Shown piece after piece: positions 27,310-37,237 of a DNA stretch of 64,000 bases. Below the pieces are notes generated by a model. That model was not told the origin of the DNA. It was given only the letters and a program-made list of their open reading frames with translations, and did no database searches. Made by a program: the position numbers and the translations under genes. Every line of letters starts with the position of its first letter. The stretch's first letter is position 1. Source of the DNA: Akkermansia muciniphila (GTDB lineage: Bacteria > Verrucomicrobiota > Verrucomicrobiia > Verrucomicrobiales > Akkermansiaceae); the NCBI GenBank assembly GCA_945888515.1, contig CAMDAD010000008.1, positions 62,001 to 126,000 on the forward strand. The letters run 5' to 3'.

Positions 27310-29580
27310 ATGAAAAAATCACTACTTCTGTCGATGCTCGTTTTGGTGTGGCCTTGCAGCGCTGCCAAATGGTTTGAGGAAATGCAGTTTGGACCCGCTT
27401 GGTCGAATACGTTTACGGGCTCCTACCAAGGAAAGTCGCGTGTGGCCGCATTGAAGGGTCTGCTGCTTGACTTGGGCGACCGTAAGAACTGCGCGCTCTA
27501 TGATACGGAAACGTTGAGATGGGTTTCTGCCTACGAGGGTTTTGCCAATTGGGGCGGCACGCCGTGGACAGGGGCTCATGGCAAGCTCGTGACTCTGTCT
27601 GATGAAAAACCTGTGTTTGTCACGGACGCTGCCAGCGGTTACGCCGATGCTTCTGGATCTTTCGACGACAAGCGCCCAATCAAGGGATTCGGCAATCTGC
27701 CCGCAGAGCACGGTCGTTATCTGGGCTACTACAAAAATGGGGGAAACGTCGTGATTCAGGTCGAGGTGCTTGGTGCCCAGGTGCTAGAAACGGCTCGCGT
27801 CGGGCAGAGCGGTATCGATCGCCATTGGGAGATCGGTCCACGAGCGAAAGATTTGTTGGTCTTGCTCGCAGATGAGCCGGGCGATGTGGAAATTCTGGAC
27901 GCGGGCCAATCCGCAAAAAGCGGCCAAGGACTGATGGCAGTGCTTGCATCGAGTGATAAGAACGTGGCGTTTTCTCGTCTTGACGCACGCAAAGGTCGCC
28001 TGGTGATGCGTGTGCCTGCGGGCAAGGAGGTAGTGAAAATCCAAGTGGCTACGGCTCGTAATGCGACTCCTTGCACTGGCAGCTTGGTGACTCTTTCCGA
28101 TCTCACCAAAGGTGGTTCACCGCAGTATGCGGAGACCATCACGACATCAGGAACGATGGGCAAGCCGGAAGAGGGTTCCGCTTGGGCGGTGGATCAAATT
28201 AGTTTACCCATCAACAATCCCTGGAAATCGAATTTGCGATTTGGCGGCTTCGATTTCCTCGATGAAAATACTGCGGTCTTATCGACATGGAATGGCGATG
28301 TGTGGACGGTATCTGGTTTCCAGAAAGATGTTAGTAAGCTAACATGGCGGCGTATCGCCAGCGGGTTGTTTGAAACACTAGGGGTGAGAGTGGTGGACGG
28401 AAAAATTTACGTCAACGGCCGCGATCAGATCACTCGTCTCCACGATCTCAATGGTGACGGCGAGACGGATTATTTTGAGGCGTTCAACCGCGATGTGATC
28501 ATCACGCCGAACTTCCATGAGTTTGCTTTCGATTTGCAGACGGATGCGCAAGGGAATTTTTATTTTAGTAAGGGTTCACCTGTCAAAGGTGGTGGGCGTG
28601 GATTCGATGAAATTCTACCGCACCATGGCATCGTCGCGAAAATCTCTCCTGACGGCAAAAAATTTGATGTGGTCGCCACCGGGTTGCGTGCTCCGGGTGG
28701 TGTCGGTGTCGGACCCCAAGGCCAGATCACCACGGGAGAAAACGAGGGCACTTGGCAACCTTGCTGCAAGATCAATTACTTTACACCAGCGCAGGCACCT
28801 GTCTTTTTGGGTACTGAGCCGAGTCGACATGAGCTGGGCAAGGGCAAAACTTTCCATGAACCGATTTGCTATTTGCCGATGAGTGTGGACAACAGCGGTG
28901 GCTCACAGGTGTGGGTGCCAGAAGGAGCTGATTTCGGCCTGAATGCGGGAGAGCTGATCCATTTATCCTACGGTCAGTCCGCGCTCTATCGTGTCCTTTT
29001 CTGTCCTGCGGGGGATACCATTCAGGGCGGAGTTGTTAGAATTCCAGTAAAGCTGCAGTCATCTGCTATGCGTGCACGTTTCCACAAGGACGGCTCGATG
29101 TTTGTAGTAGGCTTCCGTGGTTGGCAGACCAATGCGCCGACGGAGTGCGCATTGCAACGCGTGCGTTTCGTCAAAGCGGAAACGGTATTGATTCCCACGG
29201 CACAAAAAATCACCAGCAAGGGCGTGGTGCTGACATTTGCGGAGGAGCTCGATGCCGAGCTCGCGAATGATCTGAGCAGCTATGCGGTAGAGCGCTGGAA
29301 CTACGTTCGTGGCCCACAGTATGGATCAGGAGAGTTTTCGGCGGATCAGCCGGATGCACAGGCGTTGGATGCGGCTTTGAAAGCGGAAAGTAAAAATGTT
29401 CGCGTCCATGACAAGGTGGAGGTTCTCTCTGCGACATTACTTAAAGACGGCAAATCGGTGGAGTTGGTGCTCAAGGATATGAAGCCAGCGATGACTTTGA
29501 AAGTCGGTTATGATCTGGAGACGAATGATGGGGATGTCATGATTGGCACGACTTATAGCACAGTGAAAAAACTTCCCTGA
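27310..29580 (+). CDS. Secreted DUF6797-type protein with beta-propeller-like region
   Basis: This protein of 756 residues has a signal peptide (MKKSLLLSMLVLVWPCSAAK). An N-terminal region contains WGGTPWTGAHGKLVTLSDEK and ADASGSFDDKRPIKGFGNLP. A WD/PQQ-like repeat region runs from about 300 to 600 (FGGFDFLDENTAVLSTWNGD, DLNGDGETDYFEAF), and a C-terminal domain follows. The wording resembles the large PVC-bacterial proteins that carry DUF6797 and often a c-type heme domain. No CxxCH is seen here, so it appears to be a heme-less version. It should work in the periplasm or outside the cell. The role is unknown; sugar oxidation is only a guess from relatives. Confidence 0.6.
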   Translation: MKKSLLLSMLVLVWPCSAAKWFEEMQFGPAWSNTFTGSYQGKSRVAALKGLLLDLGDRKNCALYDTETLRWVSAYEGFANWGGTPWTGAHGKLVTLSDEKPVFVTDAASGYADASGSFDDKRPIKGFGNLPAEHGRYLGYYKNGGNVVIQVEVLGAQVLETARVGQSGIDRHWEIGPRAKDLLVLLADEPGDVEILDAGQSAKSGQGLMAVLASSDKNVAFSRLDARKGRLVMRVPAGKEVVKIQVATARNATPCTGSLVTLSDLTKGGSPQYAETITTSGTMGKPEEGSAWAVDQISLPINNPWKSNLRFGGFDFLDENTAVLSTWNGDVWTVSGFQKDVSKLTWRRIASGLFETLGVRVVDGKIYVNGRDQITRLHDLNGDGETDYFEAFNRDVIITPNFHEFAFDLQTDAQGNFYFSKGSPVKGGGRGFDEILPHHGIVAKISPDGKKFDVVATGLRAPGGVGVGPQGQITTGENEGTWQPCCKINYFTPAQAPVFLGTEPSRHELGKGKTFHEPICYLPMSVDNSGGSQVWVPEGADFGLNAGELIHLSYGQSALYRVLFCPAGDTIQGGVVRIPVKLQSSAMRARFHKDGSMFVVGFRGWQTNAPTECALQRVRFVKAETVLIPTAQKITSKGVVLTFAEELDAELANDLSSYAVERWNYVRGPQYGSGEFSADQPDAQALDAALKAESKNVRVHDKVEVLSATLLKDGKSVELVLKDMKPAMTLKVGYDLETNDGDVMIGTTYSTVKKLP

Positions 29581-29596
29581 TCAAAAGACCCACGCA

Positions 29597-29631
29597 AGCG
29601 GGGCGGCTCGATGGGGCCCCGCTCTTTTTTT
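29597..29631 (+). terminator. Intrinsic terminator after the DUF6797-type gene
   Basis: Arms AGCGGGGC and GCCCCGCT enclose an 11-base loop and are followed one base later by a T-run. It lies 17 bases after the stop codon and just before the convergent stress-protein gene. Confidence 0.9.
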
Positions 29632-29635
29632 GCCT

Positions 29636-30085
29636 TCAGGAAATGTGGCACGGAATCACCATGGTCGGACAGACGGCTTTACGCACAAGTCCCTCAGCGA
29701 CACTGCCGATGAGAAGCGCGGCGACAGCACCGTGTCCATGAGTGCCAATGACCACGAGATCAGATGAATTTTGTTTCACGTAGTCGATGATGGCGTGAAG
29801 TGGTGAGCCGATCATCAATTCGGTGCGCACGTCATTGAGTTCTGCCTTGGCGGTAGTCATGGCGTGGTTGAGTTTCATCTCGGCACGTTTTTGTCTTTCC
29901 TGCTGGAATACTTGGATGGCCGGAAATTCCTCGGGTGTCATGCCATAGGCCGTGTAGGTGGGTTCTGGTTCCAGCACATGAACGATGTGCAGTGTGGCAC
30001 CTTGTTGTTTGGCTTGGGAAATGGCGGCAGCTAGCACGGCGTCCGATGCATCCGAAAAATCCAGAGCGGTTACGATATGTTTCAT
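29636..30085 (-). CDS. Universal stress protein (UspA family)
   Basis: The 149-residue protein begins MKHIVTALDFSDASDAVLAA, and it ends with GTHGHGAVAALLIGSVAEGL. The second motif is the G-2x-G-9x-G-S nucleotide-binding motif of ATP-binding Usp proteins. It is cytoplasmic, usually dimeric and induced in growth arrest. The start is set at ATG 30085 because the family N-terminus begins there. It is divergent from the metal ATPase gene with about 130 bases between starts, so the two could share regulation. Confidence 0.92.
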   Translation of the reverse strand: MKHIVTALDFSDASDAVLAAAISQAKQQGATLHIVHVLEPEPTYTAYGMTPEEFPAIQVFQQERQKRAEMKLNHAMTTAKAELNDVRTELMIGSPLHAIIDYVKQNSSDLVVIGTHGHGAVAALLIGSVAEGLVRKAVCPTMVIPCHIS

Positions 30086-30217
30086 AGGTGCCCATTGTGT
30101 CTCAAACCGTATCATTTGACAAGCACAGGCGATGATTGTGCAGATTTAGCAAGGATATGACCGATGGATCGACAATTGGCGATGGAACTGGCTTACGTTC
30201 GATGATACACTGTGGCT

Positions 30218-32107
30218 ATGCAGGATAGTAGATCTCAGGATGCGGAATGGAAGTGGTTGTTGCTTTCCGCTGCCATGTGTGGCCTTTTCCTTTTGTCGGC
30301 CATCGCGCTAGAGCGCGGTTCTTTCGCGAGTATGGCGTTGTATTGTTATTTGTTGTCCTACGCTGCGGGTGGTTGGGATGCTTTGATCGATGCCTGGAAT
30401 AATCTACGACGAGGAAAATGGGAAATTCACTTTCTCATGCTGGCGGTAGCCATCGGTGCCGCCGTGATTGGAGCGTGGTGGGAAGGCGCATCCTTATTGT
30501 TCTTGTTTTCACTGAGCGGGGCGCTGGAGTCAATGGCGATGTCGCGCACGGAGCGGGAAATCCGCTCGTTGTTTCGCGATTCTCCTAAGACAGCCCTGGT
30601 GTTGTCGCCCACCGGGGATACTTCTGAATGGGCAGTGGATCGATTGGTGAAGGGGCAACGGCTGCGGGTGTTGCCAGGTTCACAGTTTCCGGTGGATGCG
30701 GTCATCGCGAGCGGTCAAACGGCTGCGGATGAATCAATGCTGACTGGGGAATCATTGCCCGTCGAAAAAGCGATAGGCGATACCGTATTTGGCGGTACGT
30801 TGAATACGTGGGGAGCCGTTGATGTAGAAGTATTACGCCCACCTAAAGAAAGTGCACACGCTCAAATTATACGATTGATCCGCGATGCGCAGGCAAGTAA
30901 GGCGCCATCGCAGAAATTCACCGATCGATTTGGCACTCCATACACCATAGGGATTTTGCTGCTGAGTTTTCTGGCATTTTGTTGGTGGCATTGGGGCCTT
31001 GGATTACCCGCATGGCATGCACCGGAAGGAGAAACATCGGCTCTCTACCGTGCCATGACACTCCTGGTGGTGAGTTCTCCTTGTGCCTTGGTGATTTCCA
31101 TTCCCAGCGCGATTCTGGCTGGTATCGCTGCTGCAGCGAAGCGTGGCATTCTCTTCCGGGGCGGTATTGCTTTGGAAAATCTCGCGACCATACATCGACT
31201 CGCCGTTGACAAAACAGGGACGCTAACGGAAGGGGAATTTCAGATCACAAGCATCGAGACGTTGCCGCGCGATCGCGAGGATGATTTGCTGCGCATCGCG
31301 GCCGCGCTCTCGCAACAATCTACACATCCTCTCTCGCGGGCAATTGCTCGGGCGTGGAGGCAGAAGCATGACAGTCTGGCGCCTGAGGTCAGTGATGTGG
31401 AGTCAGTCACTGGGAAAGGCGTGCGTGGCAAAATCAATGGAGAAATCGTGACGCAAGGACGCAGGAGTTTGTTTCCGGAGGCCGATTGGCTGTCGCAGTT
31501 CAGCGACCCGAAGCCCGGGCTTACGGAGGTATTAGTACAAGGACCGGAGATCTTGGGGCGTATTTTGTTGCGTGATGCCCCGCGCGTGGAAAGTAAGCCG
31601 TTGATTCAAGAATTGCAGATAATGGGTATCAAGGTGGTAATGCTGACAGGTGATAGGCCGGAATCTGCGACATTGCTTGCTCAGGAATTGGGTTTGGATG
31701 AAGCTCGCTCCAGTATGACGCCCGAGGGAAAAGTGGCCGCGATTCAAGAATGGAAACAACAAGGTGATATCGTGGCGATGCTAGGCGATGGAGTCAATGA
31801 CGCGCCATCGCTCGCATTGGCGGATGTTTCGATCGGCATGGGCCTTCGTGGTTCGGACGCCGTATTGGAACAGGCGGATGTGATCTTGCTAAACGATCAG
31901 TTGGAAAAAGTGCTGATTGCCTATCGTTTGAGCAAACGGTGTCGAGGGATCATCCGGCAGAATATTCTGATTTCTCTGGGAGTCTTGGTGCTATTGGCGC
32001 TGGGTTCGATTGGCTTTACGATCCCACTGCCGTTGGGGGTGCTGGCGCATGAGGGCTCGACTTTGATCGTGGTAATGAACTCTCTGCGGTTGTTGTTCAG
32101 TCGATAA
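30218..32107 (+). CDS. Heavy-metal P-type ATPase, P1B-4 type
   Basis: This transporter of about 630 residues has the P-type motifs TGES near 180, DKTGTLTEG (phosphorylated Asp333, counting from GTG 30212), HPLSRAI and GDGVNDAP. The metal-site helix reads [11 protein letters not shown] (Ser289-Pro290-Cys291), and the last helix carries [15 protein letters not shown] plus HEG(S/G)T defines the P1B-4 class, known for Co, Zn, Cd or Fe export. The N-terminus lacks a heavy-metal-associated domain, which is normal for this class. It is an inner-membrane protein. No metal-responsive regulator is adjacent. Confidence 0.9.
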   Translation: MQDSRSQDAEWKWLLLSAAMCGLFLLSAIALERGSFASMALYCYLLSYAAGGWDALIDAWNNLRRGKWEIHFLMLAVAIGAAVIGAWWEGASLLFLFSLSGALESMAMSRTEREIRSLFRDSPKTALVLSPTGDTSEWAVDRLVKGQRLRVLPGSQFPVDAVIASGQTAADESMLTGESLPVEKAIGDTVFGGTLNTWGAVDVEVLRPPKESAHAQIIRLIRDAQASKAPSQKFTDRFGTPYTIGILLLSFLAFCWWHWGLGLPAWHAPEGETSALYRAMTLLVVSSPCALVISIPSAILAGIAAAAKRGILFRGGIALENLATIHRLAVDKTGTLTEGEFQITSIETLPRDREDDLLRIAAALSQQSTHPLSRAIARAWRQKHDSLAPEVSDVESVTGKGVRGKINGEIVTQGRRSLFPEADWLSQFSDPKPGLTEVLVQGPEILGRILLRDAPRVESKPLIQELQIMGIKVVMLTGDRPESATLLAQELGLDEARSSMTPEGKVAAIQEWKQQGDIVAMLGDGVNDAPSLALADVSIGMGLRGSDAVLEQADVILLNDQLEKVLIAYRLSKRCRGIIRQNILISLGVLVLLALGSIGFTIPLPLGVLAHEGSTLIVVMNSLRLLFSR

Positions 32108-32141
32108 AAAAAGCGGACCTGCCAGTCAAGGCAAGCCCGCT
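32105..32141 (-). terminator. Intrinsic terminator of the Calx-beta protease gene
   Basis: On the minus strand AGCGGGCTTGCC and GGCAGGTCCGCT pair with a single mismatch around TTGACT and run into TTTTTTT. It lies 18 bases past the stop at 32160 and close to the convergent ATPase stop. Confidence 0.88.
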
Positions 32142-32159
32142 CGAAAAGCACAACAACCC

Positions 32160-34247
32160 TCAGGGAGCGTTGCCGGAAATAGTGTATTGACCAATACTCG
32201 CATAGTTCGAGTAGCCGTCTGCCAGAATATCTCCTCGACCAGCACCAGAGATGCGCAGGTAATAAGTGCCTGCGGCAAGACTGGCGCTTACGGAAGCATC
32301 CGTGAGTGTATCAGGGTTGGCAGATGCGATCACCGCGCCTGATCCGTTAAGAATCTCCAGAACGATATCGATGTTTTGGCTAGTGGCATCGCCGAGGGCT
32401 GTGAATGAGCATGCTCCACCCGAAGTAGTGAAGCTGAAAACATCTTGGTCTCCCGTCGTTTCAAGAATCCCGCTGGCACTGCGTGCTCCCGTGGATCCTG
32501 TCAGTGCAACGGTAGTCGCGATCGTATTCGGGACCACATCGGTGCGATAGCCGAATCCATTCAGAGTAGTGATTTTATTCAAATCGTTCTCTGTATTGTT
32601 GGCGCTGAGATATTCCCCACTTGACCACTGCACCAACGATTTGTAGTAGCCGACTCCCATGATAGGAGCCCATCCGACTTCTCCGCTGCCGTGACCTTGG
32701 TAGTAGGCTTCCGAGGGAGAAAGGCGACCATCATGACTGAGTGAGAGCGTGTGACCGATCTCGTGTGTGCTTGCTTCTGCAATGAAGCGTGCGGAGTTGG
32801 ATAGCATGTCGGAAAACACCCAGCATGGGGTGTCACCTGTCCAAGTAAACGAATTAACATAGGCCACGCCGCCTGCGGAGCCGAACCACTCATTGTCGGG
32901 AGTGATGATGCAACGGATGCGGCGATTGGTAGGAGCGGCGAGATAGACACTCTCTTCGGTGGTTACGTTGATTTGGAATGGGGAAAAGTCCTCTGCTGTG
33001 CGACGGCATATTTCCAATAGTTGCGTATTGGTAAGGGTGTCTAAGATGCCACGTGCATTGATCGTCCCTCCACCAGCCCACTGGGTTCCGGATACGACTT
33101 GCCCATCCATGTCTAGAAGAGCCACTGCGGTAGCTCCCGGCAGGCTATTAAATACAGGCACGCCGATTGGTGGCGAATCATCATTGATAATCGTGCCAAT
33201 GGCCTGTGAATCGCTGATTACGGCATTCACTGGGCTTGAGAGATTTACCACGAAATTTTCATTGGATTCAATCGCGGTGTCTCCCGTGATGGATACCGAG
33301 AGAGTGGCTGTAGTTCTTCCTGCGGCAATGCTCACAGTTCCTGAAGTGGCTGTGTAGTCGCTGCCACTGATTGCGGTTCCATTCGCGGTAGCAAAGCGTG
33401 CCGAGATGACTCGGTTGCGGTCTGCTTTGGACAATCTCACGGTGAATGTAAGGCTCTTGCTGCCGCTATTTCCTTCAGTGATGCTCGCATCTGCAATGGT
33501 CAGAGAAAGGCCGTTGGTTCCGCCACCACCGCCGATTTTTGCCTCTTGTATCAATTTTTTTCTTCTTGCGCCGGCAGCCTCTTCTTCATCGTCATCATCT
33601 TCTTCTTTATCTTCATCTTCAGCCTGTTTTGCGCGCACCTTGTCCACGGGAGGAAGTCCCATGTAGCTCACATCGGCAGTCTGATGATCGATAAGCGAAC
33701 AGATCATCTCACTCAATTCATGACGAGTCGCCACTAGGGAGTCTTCGGCTTTTTTGAATTCATAGGCGACAGGATGATTTTGATAATACAGCTGAGCTAA
33801 GAAAAATCCCATAGGGGCATTTTCTTGAATGGTCAGTTGACCTTCCGGCGCTCCAGCGACTTCCAGATTCGTGATGACAGTGCCATCGGACTCTGCTTTA
33901 CGGCCCGTAACGGTAGCTTTGACCGAGGGGATTTGCTTCGAAAACGCAATCGTCAGTTCTGTTCCGATTTCGCTCGATACCGCTTCACGGAAACAGTTGG
34001 CGTCGACGATCATGGTCTTGCTCAAACGATCGCGACCGTTTGCTTCCACGGTTTCCCAGAGTTGACCTTTAGCTGCTAAGGACTGTTCGACAAGGCGATC
34101 GACGTTGATCAATCGTGTCGATTGTTGCGTTGGCTTTGCGGCTTGTGCGATATCGGTGGCTTTGGGCGCGTGATGTTTACTCCATTGAAAAACAGCCAGA
34201 GTTCCCAGCAGCGCGGCAGACGGTAATAAGTATTGGCGCTTTTTCAT
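32160..34247 (-). CDS. Secreted metalloprotease with Calx-beta domain
   Basis: This protein has 695 residues counted from ATG 34247. An N-terminal membrane or signal segment (LLPSAALLGTLAVF) leads into a propeptide-like region. A highly acidic Glu/Asp stretch comes near residue 212. A Calx-beta domain follows (about 247-357; LTIADASITEGNSGS, then TISGDTAIESNENF-like). The zinc peptidase domain has HEIGHTLSLSHDG at about 495. A C-terminal beta-sandwich resembles the PPC domain (TTGDQDVFSFTTSGGACSF). HExxHxxxxxH places it among metzincin-like peptidases. It is probably exported and calcium dependent. A longer start at 34316 would remove the clean signal sequence. Confidence 0.8.
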   Translation of the reverse strand: MKKRQYLLPSAALLGTLAVFQWSKHHAPKATDIAQAAKPTQQSTRLINVDRLVEQSLAAKGQLWETVEANGRDRLSKTMIVDANCFREAVSSEIGTELTIAFSKQIPSVKATVTGRKAESDGTVITNLEVAGAPEGQLTIQENAPMGFFLAQLYYQNHPVAYEFKKAEDSLVATRHELSEMICSLIDHQTADVSYMGLPPVDKVRAKQAEDEDKEEDDDDEEEAAGARRKKLIQEAKIGGGGGTNGLSLTIADASITEGNSGSKSLTFTVRLSKADRNRVISARFATANGTAISGSDYTATSGTVSIAAGRTTATLSVSITGDTAIESNENFVVNLSSPVNAVISDSQAIGTIINDDSPPIGVPVFNSLPGATAVALLDMDGQVVSGTQWAGGGTINARGILDTLTNTQLLEICRRTAEDFSPFQINVTTEESVYLAAPTNRRIRCIITPDNEWFGSAGGVAYVNSFTWTGDTPCWVFSDMLSNSARFIAEASTHEIGHTLSLSHDGRLSPSEAYYQGHGSGEVGWAPIMGVGYYKSLVQWSSGEYLSANNTENDLNKITTLNGFGYRTDVVPNTIATTVALTGSTGARSASGILETTGDQDVFSFTTSGGACSFTALGDATSQNIDIVLEILNGSGAVIASANPDTLTDASVSASLAAGTYYLRISGAGRGDILADGYSNYASIGQYTISGNAP

Positions 34248-34352
34248 AGTTTGTTTACGAAATGAAAAATAATGAAACAGCGTTAAAAGTAAAGCAAAAA
34301 GAGATCGATCGCGCATTGTAGGAACAGCCGTTGCGCATGGATTTAGATGGGG

Positions 34353-35204
34353 CTAGGGACAATCAGGAATAGAAAATAAGCGGGCTGTGTTGGCGCTGAT
34401 CACGTGCGCGCATTCTTCCCAAGTTAATTGATGTATGCGCGCCAAGGCTTCTATGCAGGCGGGAATGTCAGCGGGATGATGGTAGCCATCGCGATGATAA
34501 TTGCCCTGATGTTCGATCGGTGGCGCCATGTCGGGTGCGTCGGACTCCACATGGATGCGATCCAGGGGTATGAATCGGAATGAATCTAAGGCACGAGTCT
34601 TCCGTGGATGTAGAAAGTAGCCTGATAGCGAAAAATGCGCACCTAAATTTACCAACGAGGGAATCATGTCGGCGGGACCACTGAAGCTATGCAAGAGAAA
34701 GGGTGGCAAGGGAGGCGACTGCTTGAGAGCGTGTAACAGCGGATTCCACGCCTTGAGACAGTGCAGTGTGAGAGGTTTATCGAGCTCGCGACTGATGGAG
34801 AAATGAACGGCGAGAATCTCTCTCTGTTGGGCGATGTCAGCATGCGGCATCCAGAGGTCAAGACCGCATTCGCCTATGCTGCTCCCTGGATTTTTCTCTA
34901 ACAGTTCGCGAAGCTGGGCGGCCCAATTTGCACTGCGTGATGCGATGCGCCAGGGATGAAGGCCCAGAGCAGGGGAGAGAAAGGCCGGATCGGCGTGATA
35001 GAGGTCGAGCACCTGCGACCAATCGGCCTCACTGGTGCCGTTGACGATCGCGTGTCTGATTCCCGCCGACTTCATCTCGGTCACGACGCGAGGAAGGTCT
35101 CCGCCAAAACGAGGATCTTGTAGGTGATTGTGAGCGTCGATCAATGTCACTGACCTGAATGGCGTGGACAGCTGGGCCTTGCATCCATCCGGGACGTTGC
35201 TCAT
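34353..35204 (-). CDS. TatD-family metal-dependent hydrolase
   Basis: This TIM-barrel hydrolase has 283 residues. The first metal pair is in IDAHNHLQD (His25, His27), the bridging Glu in SIGECGLDL, further ligands in TLHCLKAW and LHSFSG, and the final Asp in VESDAPD. These match TatD/YcfH DNases and related amidohydrolases, which are cytoplasmic. ATG 35204 is used because the open frame further upstream lies inside the RidA gene. The ridA stop is 4 bases before this start. It probably forms an operon with ridA and the M23 peptidase gene. Confidence 0.88.
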   Translation of the reverse strand: MSNVPDGCKAQLSTPFRSVTLIDAHNHLQDPRFGGDLPRVVTEMKSAGIRHAIVNGTSEADWSQVLDLYHADPAFLSPALGLHPWRIASRSANWAAQLRELLEKNPGSSIGECGLDLWMPHADIAQQREILAVHFSISRELDKPLTLHCLKAWNPLLHALKQSPPLPPFLLHSFSGPADMIPSLVNLGAHFSLSGYFLHPRKTRALDSFRFIPLDRIHVESDAPDMAPPIEHQGNYHRDGYHHPADIPACIEALARIHQLTWEECAHVISANTARLFSIPDCP

Positions 35205-35208
35205 CGGC

Positions 35209-35670
35209 TTAATCAGGCTCCACCTCGATAACGAGATTGATCTCCACAGCGACATTGAGTGGCAATGATGCCACGCCGAGCGCGGTGCGTGAATGCTTGC
35301 CCGCATCGCCGAAGATTTCCAACAGCAACTCCGAGGCGCCGTTGATGACTTTGGGATGATCGTAAAAATCCGCTGCGGAACTGACAAAGCCATTCAGCGT
35401 GACGATGCGGGTGACGCGATCGATGCTGCCGATTTCCCCCTGTACGACGGCGAGGCGATTGAGCACAATCATGCGTGCGGCTTCTTGCGCTTCTTCGATC
35501 GAAACATCGCGCGGCACCTGACCGATGATTTTTTTATCGCCATCGATCGGCAAACCACCTGAGAGGAATAACAAATTTCCTGAGCGAACGCAATTCACGT
35601 AGGCGGCGATGGGCACGGGCACGTGGGGCAGAGTAAGGCCGAGACGGGCGAGATTTTGAGTAGGTGTCAT
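35209..35670 (-). CDS. RidA/YjgF-family reactive-enamine deaminase
   Basis: The 153-residue protein carries the RidA core. FLSGGLPID is followed by a helix (EEAQEAARMIVLNRLAVVQG) and then HSRTALGVASLPLNVAVEI, containing the conserved Arg that holds the substrate carboxylate. Enzymes of this family hydrolyse enamine/imine intermediates of PLP enzymes. The length is slightly above the usual 125-130, as in the RidA branch annotated YjgF/TdcF-like. Start ATG 35670 is chosen over an upstream one that overlaps the M23 gene. It lies between M23 peptidase and TatD genes. Confidence 0.85.
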   Translation of the reverse strand: MTPTQNLARLGLTLPHVPVPIAAYVNCVRSGNLLFLSGGLPIDGDKKIIGQVPRDVSIEEAQEAARMIVLNRLAVVQGEIGSIDRVTRIVTLNGFVSSAADFYDHPKVINGASELLLEIFGDAGKHSRTALGVASLPLNVAVEINLVIEVEPD

Positions 35671-35693
35671 AAAAGTCAATGGAATCGTTATAA

Positions 35694-36734
35694 TCAATGG
35701 TTCTTTTTTGTAGAAGGACTCACTTTAGGTGCGGGGAAGTATCCGGCGAGGAGATCAAGCAGATTTTTGCCATCGCGGGCGAGACTGGCGCGCGCTCCCT
35801 CTCCGGTCAGGAGGTCACGCGTTTTGTAGCGATGGGGAACGGTGGAAGGTTTTACCGCTGTCACTGTCGCGCTGGAAACAACCCTATCGCTGGCGCAGAG
35901 AGTGAGCGGCATACCAGTCTCTGAAAAAGAAATTTCCCAAGAAGCCGATTGGTGGGAGGCGGGAGTTTTTAATAACCACGGATAACGTGTGGCGATCTCC
36001 ACAGGACCTTTGTTTGGCAACGTGACCTTGTAGTAAGTGGGATACGCTGCGAGGAATTGGGAAATGGTGAGTGATGGGTTTGCTTTGTGCGCCAGAAAAA
36101 ACGCGGTCACGTCGAGGCCCGCGAGATTCATGCCGTTGTAAAGTCCATGATAGTTGAGCATATTGGTTGCCCAGTCTGGATAGCGTGCGCTGAGCATAAG
36201 AGCGATTTCCAGATGCACGTGGGCACGCGCCCGAGTGATGCCTTCGCCAGTGTAGCCCATGCGACCGATCAAACCACCTTTGGCAATGCTATCGCCGGTC
36301 TTGCAGGTGATCTCAGCCAGGTGCGCGTAGAGACTCAGAACCGGCGTGTTTTCCCAGTTGTGTTCGATCACCACATACTTGCCGTAATTGCTGCGACCAG
36401 AAATGGTGCAGGCATACACCACTTTTCCCGCGGCAATCGATGAGACCAGATCGAGTGGGTTCCCCGCCTTGTCCCGCTTCATTGGGGCAATGTCAATTCC
36501 CTCATGAAACTTCGTCTGGATGATTTGCACGCCGACTCGCTGACTCGTTCGCACATAGCCGTAGGATCCGCCTTCCCAAGGTTGGCTGTGGTCGCCTTCG
36601 AAGTAGCGGTCCACATACATAAAAAACTTTTCTGGATTTCCCGAAAATAGGTGATCGTTTTCTGTAGGCAATTGCAGATCGATGGACGACCACGCCGTCG
36701 ATGCACTCAGAAAAAAAGCAAACAAGAAACGCAT
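35694..36734 (-). CDS. Secreted M23 (LytM-like) metallopeptidase
   Basis: The protein of 346 residues starts with a signal peptide (MRFLFAFFLSASTAWSS). Its M23 domain includes FHEGIDIAPM, SLYAHLAEI and ARAHVHLEIAL. These give the HxxxD zinc ligands and the paired HxH of lysostaphin/LytM-type endopeptidases. It should cut peptidoglycan cross-links or act as an amidase activator in the periplasm. All zinc ligands are present, so an enzyme is more likely than an EnvC-like scaffold. The C-terminal 150 residues show no known domain. The gene stops 23 bases before the ridA start and begins 14 bases after the secreted protein gene. Confidence 0.9.
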   Translation of the reverse strand: MRFLFAFFLSASTAWSSIDLQLPTENDHLFSGNPEKFFMYVDRYFEGDHSQPWEGGSYGYVRTSQRVGVQIIQTKFHEGIDIAPMKRDKAGNPLDLVSSIAAGKVVYACTISGRSNYGKYVVIEHNWENTPVLSLYAHLAEITCKTGDSIAKGGLIGRMGYTGEGITRARAHVHLEIALMLSARYPDWATNMLNYHGLYNGMNLAGLDVTAFFLAHKANPSLTISQFLAAYPTYYKVTLPNKGPVEIATRYPWLLKTPASHQSASWEISFSETGMPLTLCASDRVVSSATVTAVKPSTVPHRYKTRDLLTGEGARASLARDGKNLLDLLAGYFPAPKVSPSTKKNH

Positions 36735-36748
36735 GACAACTCAGGAGT

Positions 36749-37234
36749 TTACTTCTTTTTATCTTTGTCCTTGCCGATGCGTGGCGCCATTTTATCGCAC
36801 TCCTTGATTTCCGCATCTTGAACGCCATTCCAGATCACGAGAAACCCGTCCTTCACGGGCTTGTCGATGAGAACAACATCCACCACACGGCCATTGCAGG
36901 TAGCGAGCATCAAACGTCCCTGATTGGCGGCGGTGATGCTTTCGAGTCGACTTGCCGAAGCAGGGCGGAGTTGAAACACTACGCCGAAATCGATCTGATT
37001 GTCAGCGAGAAACGGGCTGAAGGCCACGATGTCCTTGGTGTGAAATTCCGGAGACTTCTGGAAGTAGTGTTTTTTTCCGCCAATGGCGTGCTCGAAGACC
37101 ATCTTCGGATTCACGGCGGCTTCCGTTTCCAAATGGAAGGAAACTGCCATGTTCTTGGCTTTTTTGTCTCCGGCCCACGCAGGAATCGCAAAAAGAAAAA
37201 CCGCCGTCAATAGGCGTAACAGTGCGTTGTGCAT
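36749..37234 (-). CDS. Secreted protein resembling the SecD P1 head domain
   Basis: This 161-residue protein starts with a signal peptide (MHNALLRLLTAVFLFAIPAW). The C-terminal half reads FQLRPASASRLESITAAN, then GRLMLATCNGRVVDVVLIDK, then DGFLVIWNGVQ. This pattern (iTaaN-G-la-nG-vv-I-p-dG-I) matches the head part of the SecD/SecDF periplasmic P1 domain, but without any of SecD's membrane helices. The resemblance is an inference from pattern. The function is unknown; it is likely a free periplasmic protein. It is the first gene of the run leading to the M23 peptidase. A hairpin sits directly before its ATG. Confidence 0.55.
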   Translation of the reverse strand: MHNALLRLLTAVFLFAIPAWAGDKKAKNMAVSFHLETEAAVNPKMVFEHAIGGKKHYFQKSPEFHTKDIVAFSPFLADNQIDFGVVFQLRPASASRLESITAANQGRLMLATCNGRVVDVVLIDKPVKDGFLVIWNGVQDAEIKECDKMAPRIGKDKDKKK

Positions 37235-37237
37235 GAA

